From contig SCFE01000113.1 in NCBI GenBank assembly GCA_004352715.1, forward strand, positions 158,722 to 222,721: a DNA stretch of 64,000 bases. Reading direction: 5' to 3'. A program made the translations under genes and the position numbers. This DNA comes from Hofstenia miamia. Taxonomy: Eukaryota; Xenacoelomorpha; Acoela. Under the pieces are notes generated by a model, which saw nothing but the letters and a program-made list of their open reading frames with translations, was not told the DNA's origin and ran no database searches. Positions 11,396 through 21,500 of this stretch are shown here, one piece after another; positions within the stretch are counted from its first letter, which is position 1, and the number at the start of each line of letters is the position of its first letter.

Positions 11396-12106
11396 AAATG
11401 CAAATCAATGCTACACTACAAATTTTGTATAAGTTTTTGTATACATAGATATGTACACACTAATTACAAACTACTATTTTCAAAATACTTACAATGCAGC
11501 ATTATTTACAAACTATTTACAAATTTACAGTAACTAAATTTTGTAAATATTGAAAAAACGTATATTTTAATAATTCCACCTCCGCTAGAAGTCTCCCAGA
11601 AACGACTTCATGGCCTGTTTTAGCATGGCCTCGATTCGAACGGAGGCATTTGGTCAATAAGAAGATTCTCTAAATATCTATGGAACGAACATTCATAAGT
11701 TTTCTCGTTAGATAGAAATACAGATTATTAGATTCATCGGTTGTTCATTTCTTATTTATTTGATAGGTGCCGCTTACACAAGACCAGCATTCGACACTAG
11801 TCTTTAATTCGGATTGGGACAAAAATTTCTGTATGAACACTCGCCTATTATCTCAACTGTTTCAATCTCTAGCAAGCCCAAACTCGCACAATCACCCTAT
11901 TTGAACACCTTGGCTTTATTATATTATTAAAAAATATAGCGCTGTTTCTCTCTGTAAGAACACCAAAAGCTCGTTCTAGCTAGAATAATCTTTTTGTGAG
12001 AACACACCCTTACATACACACATGTATACAATTTATGTGTATTGAAATTAGCTAAGGAAGCCAAGCCACTAACAGTCTTTTGATTGACGATATTAGTATT
12101 TCACTA
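11396..12106. other. Intergenic, no gene; short reversed GAACAC motifs
   Basis: No coding signal. TTCTGTATGAACACTCG (about 11,829-11,845), CTGTAAGAACACC (about 11,962-11,974) and GTGAGAACACACCC (about 11,996-12,009) repeat the GTGTTC-N-ACAG theme of 4.79 and 6.32 kb in reverse orientation. They may be eroded ends of a MITE family. Confidence 0.35.
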
Positions 12107-12108
12107 TA

Positions 12109-12362
12109 CAGGGTGTTCCACAAAAATGTCCCCTACTTTATAATTGATTATAACCCCGCCTTACATTAACATATTTTAACATTTTTTTTTCAAAATGTAT
12201 TAAATTTTGTTTTTTTCGAATAATTTAAGTTCCTGGAAATTGGTTGAATAACCAATTCACATTGATCGATTTTCTGAAAGGATAGAAAACTATTTGTTGA
12301 AAGTATAATATAACAAACAAACAAAAATCAATATCTTAAATAACGTTTATTTACATAATAAT
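12109..12362 (+). repeat. Left terminal inverted repeat of the 12.1-kb mariner-like element
   Basis: About 250 bp pairs with 13,450-13,705. Shared landmarks in the same order are CCCCTACTTTATAATTGATT, GAATAATTTAAGTTCC and GAATAACCAATTCAC, then AGAAAACTATTTGTT. Confidence 0.88.
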
Positions 12363-12449
12363 TCATTTCATAAAATTTCATAATTTCATCATTTGAAGAC
12401 CTCTAAAAGACTAGAGAGCAAACAATTGTCATCGTATTGGAATATGAAG

Positions 12450-13440
12450 TAACGAAAAACTATGAACAAGTTAGAAGAGCATTTAGTGACCATTTCCCGG
12501 CAAGAAACTCGCCGGAAAGAAGACAGTGTATCGCACTGCTAGAAAATTCAATGAACATGGAAATATCCTCAACCAAAACAAAGGAAACTCAAGACGAAAA
12601 ATAACTCAAAGAACAGAAAATAATATCGCAATTAATTACTGAGAATCCTAAAATCTCTACGAGGCGCAATGACACCAACCTCTCCAAGTCAACATTCCAT
12701 TCGATTTTAACGGTAGATCTTGGTCTTCATCGGAACAAGATGCAAATCAAACATGAGTTACAACCCAATGACTATTACAGGAGGAGAGCGTTTTTGCAAT
12801 TGGTTTATTTTGAAAGATCAAAGGTTTACGGAAAGGTTGGTAGTTACGGACGAGGCAGCATTTTCTATGAACGGAAGAGTGAATATTCAAAATGCTAGGT
12901 TTTGGAGTAATAATCAACCAGAAGGAAATGTGGTTGAAAAAAGCATACAAAGAGAAAAGCTGTCGGTTTGGGCTAGTTTATGCGGAAATGGAAATGTGAT
13001 TGGAACCTACTTTTATGATGGAAATCTAACAGGAGAATTTTATTTAGAAATGTTGAATGAATTGAGCATTCCATCATTAGAACTTGCTTATCCCGGTAAT
13101 CAATTTCAACGCCTTTGGTTTCAACAGGACGGTGCTCCTGCCCATCGTCGAATCATAGTTAAAGACAGATTGCAAGAAGTCTTTGGGAAGCGAATTATTT
13201 TTCTTAGAAATGAAGTGAATGGCCACCAAGAAGCCCTGACCTTACTCCATTTGATTTTTTTCTTGGGGATGTGTAAAGGAACAAATTTTCAAAACAACAC
13301 CTCCATCATTAATGATTCTTCGACAACGTATTGAAGAAGTGTTTCAAGATCTGAAAGAAACGGTGGAATGATTAAAAAATCTCTTCGTTCAATGGTTTAC
13401 AGAAGTCATACTTGCCTTGAGAGAAATGGAGGGCATGTCT
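12450..13440 (+). pseudogene. Mariner-like transposase with several frameshifts
   Basis: The N-terminal helix-turn-helix region appears as EQVRRAFSDHFP and then, after a frameshift, KTVYRTARKFNEHGNI and ENPKISTRRN, typical of the DNA-binding part. The catalytic domain is mostly in one open frame (12,720-13,334). It has the first Asp in VVTDEAAFSMNG (codon at 12,849) and the second in WFQQDGAPAHRR. A frameshift near 13,215 moves the third block, WPPRSPDLTPFDFFLG, to another frame. Counting across that shift gives about 41 residues between the second and third Asp, i.e. the DD41D type, with some uncertainty. At least four frameshifts make the copy inactive. Confidence 0.8.
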
Positions 13441-13449
13441 AAAGATAAA

Positions 13450-13705
13450 TTATTTTATGTAAATAAGCGTTATTTAAGAAAATGATTTTTGTTTGTTCGT
13501 TATATTATACTTTGAACAAATAGTTTTCTACCCTTTCAGAAAATTGATCACTGTGAATTGGTTATTCAACCGATTTCCGGGAACTTAAATTATTCGAAAA
13601 GAAAACAAAATTTACTACATTTTGAAAAAAAATTATTAAAATATGTAAATTTAAGGCATAGATATAATCAATTATAAAGTAGGGGACATTTTGTGGGACA
13701 CCCTG
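13450..13705 (-). repeat. Right terminal inverted repeat of the 12.1-kb mariner-like element
   Basis: Reverse complement of 12,109-12,362 with scattered substitutions and small indels. It ends in CACCCTG next to TA. Confidence 0.88.
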
Positions 13706-13707
13706 TA

Positions 13708-14427
13708 CTGTATGCATCAGTTTTGCAGAAATGATTTCAAACTGCATTAAATGCCCCCTTTGGAAAAATGATAGGCTGCATCTGCAAGATGGAATTACAT
13801 TATTGATATTGATTGTCATTTATTTCCTGATAACATAGTTCTAACCTCACTTGGGCTATAGTTTAACGATACCTGCTATTAATGCATATTCAATGTAAGA
13901 ATTAAGAAATCAGAGAAATTGGTAAATAGAATTCTTTCTCTCTTATATAGCATTGACCTCATTTCTAAGTTTATTCTCAGTTCATTTTGTTACATAATAT
14001 TTTCTTGCTGATGCCTTAAAGGTAATTGATGCTTCAAACTGTAACTTCAAACTTCATGTATTTTGGTTTCTCTTTAATGCTAAAGAATTTGGAAAAAATT
14101 GCAATCTAATGTTCAAATTCTAAACGTCACCCTAAACGTTGATTGACTGCCGTAATTGCAGTTGGTTTCTGTCATAATACTAAAATTATTCTAATTTTTA
14201 AATATTTTTTGCTAGAAGGAATTATACACCGCCACTAACAGTTATTTGATATATCTGTCATTTTATGAAAATGAAGTAATCTATATTAGCAGCTGCATTG
14301 CAAAGATGTTGAAGAAATCACCAGACAGGAAATATTGCAAAGATTTCGCTACTTTTGATGGACATAATTTAGTTTATGAATATCAAATTGATTTCGAGTT
14401 ACACTTACAAATCCCTCATAAGATATA
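13708..14427. other. Flank between two mariners; possible transposase scrap
   Basis: No firm gene. The plus-strand ORF from 14,246 reads VIYISSCIAKMLKKSPDRKYC, which loosely recalls the 'YIAGYxxKKL---C--C' C-terminal signature of P/THAP-like transposases. It runs into the left end of the next mariner, which interrupts it. The similarity is weak. Confidence 0.25.
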
Positions 14428-14455
14428 TTACTGTGTTCAATAAGTCTATAGAGTT
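14428..14455 (+). repeat. Left TIR of the compact mariner
   Basis: 28 bp, a perfect inverted match to 15,700-15,727. Confidence 0.93.
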
Positions 14456-14605
14456 GGGCTATAGAGAAAACCCGCGCACACCTATGTCAAATATTACATA
14501 CAATTTATGTAGGTATATATGTTAGCCAATCAAATAATAACAATTAGCCAATCAGCATATTTGATATAAATGTGACGTTTATTTTTTCAGTACTGTCATT
14601 ATTTA

Positions 14606-15592
14606 GTGCAACGGATTATGGCAGCAGAAATTGATGTCAGCATCAATATGTTTAAATTCTACGTGTATACCGAGATGAAGCGTGGATTGAAACCGAAGAC
14701 TATACACAACAACCTGCTTTCAGTCTGGGGTGACAAATCACCAGCATATTCGACTATTTGTTTCTGGTGTAATAACAAAAACTGCAGCTCATTTGATCAA
14801 GCACTTAGAAGCGGAAGACCAACATCATCTTCTACAGCCAACAATATTCAGGAAATTAATGAACTCATTGATGATGATCCTCACCTTTCGATCCGAGATT
14901 TGAATCTTCTCACAGGCGTCAGCATTGGAACAATCCATCACATTCTACACGATGAACTTCATCTGCGTAGTGTTTATTCTGCATGGGTACCGCACCAACT
15001 ATCGGATAATGTCAAACTGCAACGTGTGCAGTGCGCGCAATCGATCATCGAATTGTTTGGTCGTCTGGGTAACTCCAAGTACGACCTTTACGCTGTTTAA
15101 GATGAAACGATTATCCTCTTTGAACAACCACCTACAAAACGCGGCAGCCGTGTATGGTTAAAAGAAGGTGAGAAAAGACCACAAGTGGCATCATTGAGGG
15201 CGCAAACACAACGAAAGGTTATGTTAGCAATTGCGTTTACTGCTAATAAACGTTTCAGTGTCAATGCTTACCCTTCTGGCACATTTATGGATTCGGAAGC
15301 ATATGTGAATTTCATAAGAAAGACAGGTGATAAATGGCGTGCGCTCCGATCGGCACCAGTAACACTTGACAAATTACACTGGCAACATGACAATGCCAGA
15401 TGTCATGTATCACGCCACACGACAGAATTTTTCCAACGACGCAATATCAATTTGGTAAAACAGAGTCCATACTCACCGGACTTCAATTTACTCGATCGGT
15501 GGGTGAATTCTAAAATCAAGAACTATCTGCGAGACGACCCATGTGACTCTGAAGAAGAAGTAGTACAAGCATCGTTGCGGTGTCTCAGTTAA
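14606..15592 (+). pseudogene. Mariner transposase, one in-frame stop
   Basis: The protein would be about 328 residues, close to the usual 340-350. A frame runs from 14,606 to a TAA at 15,098-15,100 and continues in the same frame to 15,592, so a single stop is the only visible lesion. The N-terminal DNA-binding helices carry the segment RSGRPTSSST; a second HTH follows in SIRDLNLLTGVSIGTIHHIL. The stop falls one codon before the first catalytic Asp (DETIILFE). The second Asp is in HWQHDNARCH and the third in PYSPDFNLLDRW. I count 34 residues between the second and third, so DD34D. The methionine at 14,618 (MAAEIDVSINMF) is a more natural start than 14,606. Readthrough or a sequencing error at the stop cannot be excluded. 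Confidence 0.9.
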
Positions 15593-15699
15593 CAAGCTGG
15601 AAAGGCACTGCCATCAAGTTATTGAACAGGGAGGACTCTATATTACTGATTGATATAGTTTATTTCTAATTCTCATGATAAATATAGTTTTTGGAATTA

Positions 15700-15727
15700 A
15701 ACTCTATAGACTTATTGAACACAGTAA
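15700..15727 (-). repeat. Right TIR of the compact mariner
   Basis: 28 bp, a perfect inverted match to 14,428-14,455, followed by TA. Confidence 0.93.
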
Positions 15728-16057
15728 TATGTGACATTGTTCAATTTTTTCAACTTTTTATTACAAATCAAGACGAATTAGCGCAAAGTTTAACAATGAA
15801 TTGCTGTGCAATATATTGCCGTTCCTGAAATAATTAATTTCCACAGTGAATATGTTCATTATCTGGTCATCAAGAATAATTACACGCTATTGCATAAACA
15901 GACAAAGTTAAAAGACTCCTTTAAATCATCTAAAGTGAATATATTCAAACATCTAAATCTTTAAAGAAAAAACTTGTTTTCAACAACCTTTGTATCAATT
16001 TTTGTATTTTTAGAAATGCTATGTGTTGATAACATTTTATATTGATTTTTGGCTATA

Positions 16058-16565
16058 CAGGGTTTCTTAAACTTAGTCTAAGGATTGAAAATGTCTTTTG
16101 TTTTTAAGCTATGCAATGGATTTCAACACGATTTAATACACACCTAATATAGATTATGGCATTTTATTTGCATTTTGAAATCAGCGACCTTTAACTCCAG
16201 TTATGACCTTTGGAGTAAAAGTTGAACCCAAGAAATCGATTTCTATGTTACAGTTTTCCAATCTTTTAGCTGGCTACAACATACACATTTCTTTCTAGAT
16301 ATTGGTGTGTCTCCAACACGTCATTGCCATCATTCTTTTCTATCCAAAAGATTTTTCATGGTTATCTAACTTTGATAAAATATAATTGTTGTTGAACAAA
16401 AATGTGCTTTTACTCAAAAGGTCATAACTGAAGTTAAAAGTCGCGGATTTCAAAAATTCAAAATGTTAAAAAATGCCACAATCTATAGTAGGTCATGTTG
16501 AAGTCTATTGCATCATTTAAAAAATTAAAAGTTTAAAATCCTTAGACTAAGTTGGAGACAACCCG
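16058..16565. mobile_element. Fold-back MITE with ~180-bp inverted arms
   Basis: The left arm (from 16,058, CAGGGTTTCTTAAACTTAGT) pairs imperfectly with the right arm ending at 16,565 (inverted: CGGGTTGTCTCCAACTTAGT). Matching landmarks are CTTAGTCTAAGGATT, TATAGATT-TGGCATTTT and CAGTTATGACCTTT-GAGTAAAAG. TA dinucleotides at 16,056-16,057 and 16,566-16,567 fit a Tc1/mariner-type target duplication. It has no coding capacity and ~150 bp of unpaired centre. Confidence 0.8.
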
Positions 16566-16569
16566 TATA

Positions 16570-18354
16570 TTGCATTATTTACTTATTCAGCCTCATTTTT
16601 TACTTGCTGGATGATGTCAGACTCGGTAGAAAAGGCCTTCTGAATTAATATCAAGAACTCCTTCCATAGTTTATCTCGCACAACTATTCTGCAAAAGGCA
16701 AAATAAACTTTAATAAGCTTCTATCTGAGTACGTTTTTGTTGGAATTGGGGAGTCATATCATTCGTTCGACAAGTAGAGTTCAGCAAGAAGACCCTATAG
16801 GGTTATTTTCCATTATCATCTATCCGAAATGTCAAGCCTTGTGTTAAAAACTTTCTATACCTTAATAGTGGTACTTTTGTGGGATCTGTTTAACCTTTAG
16901 TTAATATATTCAGTTTCTACACTAAAGCAATAGCCGGAATCGGTTTGGATATCAACATGGCTCAGAAGAACCTAACAGCTGAGTTGAATACCGTAATCTT
17001 TAACAGCATCCTCAGCAATACTTCCAGCATTCGAAATAGAGTGAGGCTGTGCTCTTGCTCTGAAGGCTTTTGGTCTTAAATCGCTCGCTCAGAGTTTGAG
17101 CAGCTCTGTGCTATCGCCTCGGACTTCCACTTGACAGAAATGAGCAGCCCTGCCATTTACTGCGAATATGAATGTGTTGCTAATGTGATGGTGATAAAAT
17201 ATATTATCATCATCATATATTATAATTCGCGTATAAAGCTGTGCTTGGTCTCATTTCTTAGAAGAAAAATTCACCATGTGTTTCGCTCTCGTCCTGAAAG
17301 TAGCTTACGCTGTCGTCCTGCAGATATTGAGGTTGCCATTACCAGTTCCTTGTAATTAACAACCTTGTTAGAATTATTACTGGTGACGCTCTCGAAGTTG
17401 CAGATGATTATACAATAATGCCGCAGCTTGTCTTGATTCAGGATTCATTCACTTCAATTCTTTGTCTGCCGAATTTCTTGAAGTTTGATCTCTTCTCGCC
17501 ATCAAGCCCCTCAGAAGAATAGGTTCATGGCTGCTGCTCAGCGTGTCAATAATAAGCAGAAATCAGGCAGTATCTCCAGCAACTTTCTGTGATCTTTTGG
17601 AGGGAGGGGGTAACACCATTCTTAACTTCACACTATTGCACAGCTTATACAAAAAATATGCAGACTAATTCAAAAATAATGGAGAAAGAATTAAAGAAAA
17701 ATTATTGTTTCTTCAGTGTTTTCATATCAGCATAACGGTTGGCTTGAAATCATTCCATTTCCAAACTCTAGAACAGAACTAGATAAACTCAAATGCATTC
17801 TGGGTAGGAAGTTGAAAATATCTCATCATTCATGAAGATGACTACATACTATATTAAAAATTTACTTAATCCCATCTGAATTATATTTCATCAAAAACAA
17901 CATATCGTGAGTAAATAAAAATGATTCTCAGAAAATTACAACAGTTATGTCTACAATTAATGTATTTACTTTTGAAGAAATCTAGCCAAAGCTACAAACG
18001 GCGACCCGCAACCTTCGACATCGCAGCCAATGAATTTCGAGTAAAAATATCAGAATGAAATCAAAAACAGAATAGTGTAGATCTTAACCTTATATTAGGT
18101 TGATAAAACAATGCAGACGTTTTCAAAATGATTAGGTTTTATAACGTTGATAATAGATAATGATTTACAGGAGTGGATTTTGTTGTAAAAGAACTCAATT
18201 TTATAAAACACTACCTCCACCCGAACCGTAGTTCGCACAGTGAGATCCGACTCGACCATATTTGCGCAGTTTGCGGGTCATGTAATAACCTGCTCAGATA
18301 AACTACACCAGTTTCCAAATTTAGATAAACCTATTAATTATAGAATAAACGTAC
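16570..18354. other. Region downstream of the last recognised Kelch exon, no gene assigned
   Basis: I searched the minus strand for the four or so Kelch repeats that should follow exon 5 and found no GG-doublet/Tyr/Trp pattern. A somewhat more CG-rich stretch at 16,900-17,620 has short ORFs (for example 17,131-17,355, plus strand) with no motif I recognise. Confidence 0.35.
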
Positions 18355-18510
18355 CTATAACAACAGCGGCATGATTAACACGTGGAGTGCACATTGGTGA
18401 TAGGAAAGCCCATGAATTTGAAAGTGGACAATAGCATTCGACAGAATCGAATATCATAGAGTCCGACTCGCCACCTAAATGACTAGTTTTAAAATATTCC
18501 TCAATGCTGC
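18355..18510 (-). CDS. Kelch-like gene exon 5 (second Kelch repeat)
   Basis: 156 bp after a CTGTATAG acceptor; its first two bases complete the Gly codon of exon 4. It encodes GSIEEYFKTSHLGG, FDSVECYCPLSNSWAFLSPM and CTPRVNHAAVVIG, a second Kelch blade. It ends in phase 1 at GTACGT. The next exon, which should begin with the following GG doublet, was not found. Confidence 0.85.
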
Positions 18511-21500
18511 CTATACAGATCATTCAACAATTTGATTAATGAATTTAAATTTGTAGACGGTAACACTAAAACATCACAATTAAACAAATAAAATATATTT
18601 GAATGAAAAAAAAACAAGCAACAGGGAAAATCATTTCAGGATTTCTTACTAGTATATATATATATCTTCCAACCAGAGATGGGCATCGGGTACCAGGTTC
18701 TGTCGGGTAATCTGGATAAAATGTACAATTATTTTTAAGCTAATGACGATAACTTAAATTATCTTTTAGTCTCGCAAACAAGTATACGCAATCTACATCA
18801 TCAAGGCACAAAGGGAATACATAATACGTTAATAGTCCTTCATGTCATTGGCCCCACTAATGACGTTTAAGACCCGATTCACACGAGACTGATTTTGGAG
18901 CAATATACATTCTTTAATAACTTCTAATTATATTTACTTCCTGTAAAGTTAAATACAGTCCATGTGAATTGACATTCCCTCAAATTCTGGTAAGTCTATC
19001 GAGATTTGATTTAATAGCATTATATCTTAATTTTACTGCTATTCTGTTTGAATTTATTTGTTTGAAATTCATGTACATTTCATATTGAGTAGTCACTGTT
19101 TCTTCGGGGAATGTCGGGTAAAGGAATCAATAGTCGGTTCGGTTGATTAAATTGTGTGTCGGGTCGGGTGCAGTTCTTTTATAGAATGTCCATCACTGCT
19201 TCCAACGCTAATCTATCAATATTTTACTATCAAAATTGGGGTGAAAAAATCCAAAAAGCAAGATTAGCAAATGAAAGTTAAGTTCCACTAAACAGAGAGC
19301 AACTTCTCTAAGATAATTTGTAAAAAATAGTTAAACAGAGTGATAAAAACCTATAGTCAAAAATTTGATCCAAAAACATGTTGGAAAATGAAGTATACAT
19401 GTCAGAAACGAAAACTTTACAAATATTTATTACCTGGGGTAAGGCCCCGTACCGGACATGAGAAGGTATCTGAACGTAGTATGATTATTTGGTCGTGTTG
19501 GGTGCAGGATCTTAATTCTCTTTTTTAAAATCATTAGGTCTAGTATATATAAATCTATATGTACATGTATTTTGTGTGACACTAATCTTAATGTAGATTT
19601 ATAGTGGAAATTACAAGATAGTACCAAACCACATAAAATAAATTCTCTTCATCTATTGTAAAGAGTTCCATTTCAGTGTCATCTTTTTTGACATTGCATT
19701 AATAAAAATATAGTATGAAACGCAAAAAGAGCAAGTTGTTAACTTAAAAGACATTCCATATCGTTTGCATTGAATAAGTGTAATTTTCTTATTTTAGAAT
19801 GTCATGCATGCAGTGCAGTGTAGTATCAATTATGGTTATGAGGTTTGATGCTTGAATTGTCAATTAATAAATGAAACTTATAATTAATGTCTACTGGAAA
19901 TGGATTTAACGGACTTAGTATACGGGCACGGACGGACTAACGGGTCTATTTATACATACGGGCTATAGGTCTCGCGCGGGCCCTACCCTAGTTTAAAACA
20001 ATAATCAATTTGTGTCTTTCTTCCCTGCTTAGAAATCCAATAGTAGTTAACTACTAAATAATCAATTGATTGTATTACTATTAAAATGACTCATTTTAAG
20101 CACTGATTATCATATTCAGTTACAAACTTCAAACATTGTTTTACCCCATGTACACATTTCATATCATAACCTAGTAAAATTAAAAATGAATTGAATAATA
20201 GGAACTACAATAAAGTGGAAAGTATCACAATTAAAATAGTTACCAAGCGCATAAACTTTGTTTGATAAATTCACCAATGTATGTCCAAATCTAGGCATGT
20301 GCATCGAAGGAAGAACTGTCCACTCGTGGGTAGAAGTATCGAACTTCTCTACTAAATCAAGTGACTGAAAATCATCATCAGTTGTTCTGGCTAAACCGCC
20401 AAGCTGCGCTTTAGTAAGGCCACCAGTGATAAGCACAAATTTTCTGGCCTTTCTTCTTGGAAAACAGAAATCATCCTAAATAACATCGCACACATATTTT
20501 TTAGAAAATACGACAAAAATCAGTTAATGACAACAATCCCTCATTTTGATTTCGCTTACAATTTAAATATTCTGAAAAACAGTAGTGAAAAGTAATTAAT
20601 AGCATATAATTGAAACATTTTGAAACAAATTTAAATTTTTTAAAATACTGCGATCGAGTTCAAAAGTAATCAAAGTAATATTTGTTCCTATTGAAAGTAT
20701 AAATTGAAATTGAGAAAGATATGCTACCTGCAGGGTTTCTTTTCATAATATATTTTAGGAACCCACAATTTTACAACTAACCTCCCATGAATGAATACTT
20801 GTTAGTGATCAGTTCACCTGCGACCTCATTACTATAAGTTAGCGAATATTTATCATTATTGAAGAAACTATTCATGTATCAAGTAAGCTAGTTTTGTAAT
20901 AAAATATCTGAATGTATCAACTTTTGATTTTGAATAATAGCCTCGCAAAGTTCAAGGTAATGTTGAAAATATTGGCCCCTAATTGTTATAAATCAACTGT
21001 TATGTAACAGATTCTAAAAACTTCTTAATGTCAAATACGCGTTTGACAGTACACACATTATAGAGATTTTTTACCAAAGAAATGCATAGATTTTTTTTTT
21101 TATTACATATAAAAAAAATATTTTTAGAGAGCGGGTAATAGAATTGTTTTTTCTCGGCAAGTTAGAAATCTTATAGGTCTTAATTGTCATTAAATTTAAG
21201 GTTATATTGAGATATTTTAAATCAATATTCTTGGATGCCCTGATCAGTATTGCCAATAACAATATCAAATAATTAATATTTATAGACATGATTATTCAAC
21301 TGCATATTGTTATAAATAGATGTTTATCACACATTAGATGATTAATTGATACAATTGCTGTACCCAGATCCGGAGCGTACATATTCAAAAAATGTACCGG
21401 ATCCACCCGATCCGGAAACCAAACAGACGTAAATCAGCGACAGAAATTCAAATGTCTACAGTAATTATACCCGAAGACCGATAATTCTCCGAACTTAAAA

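Larger units (their letters stand above)
12109..13705 (+). mobile_element. Tc1/mariner-like transposon with long (~250 bp) inverted ends
   Basis: The element is flanked by TA at 12,107-12,108 and 13,706-13,707, the target duplication of this superfamily. The left end CAGGGTGTTCCACAAAAATG matches the inverted right end CAGGGTGTCCCACAAAATG. The match continues with small differences to about 12,362 on the left and back to about 13,450 on the right. It encloses a frameshifted transposase on the plus strand. Its 1,597 bp is a usual length for the superfamily, but the inverted ends are much longer than the ~30 bp of classical mariners. Confidence 0.92.
14428..15727 (+). mobile_element. Compact mariner (DD34D type), nearly complete
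   Basis: Perfect 28-bp inverted ends occupy 14,428-14,455 (TTACTGTGTTCAATAAGTCT...) and 15,700-15,727. They are bordered by TA at 14,426-14,427 and 15,728-15,729. The 1,300-bp length, perfect TIRs and a single ~328-codon reading frame are the classic mariner layout. The identity of the TIRs suggests a recent insertion. Confidence 0.95.

Noticed and set aside
16583-16688. Possible terminal minus-strand exon (35 codons after a TTTTGCAG acceptor, ending at a TAA)
   Set aside because: Its entry phase does not fit the phase-1 donor of Kelch exon 5, it shows no Kelch pattern, and such acceptors arise easily in AT-rich DNA.
18206-18285. Possible Kelch exon 6 on the minus strand (GYYMTRKLRKYGRVGSHC...)
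   Set aside because: The phase fits, but the translation lacks Kelch blade features; the CG-rich bases look more like a repeat end.
21360-21420. CG-rich GATCCGG cluster as another hAT MITE
   Set aside because: Only one end-like cluster was found, with no partner end or target duplication.
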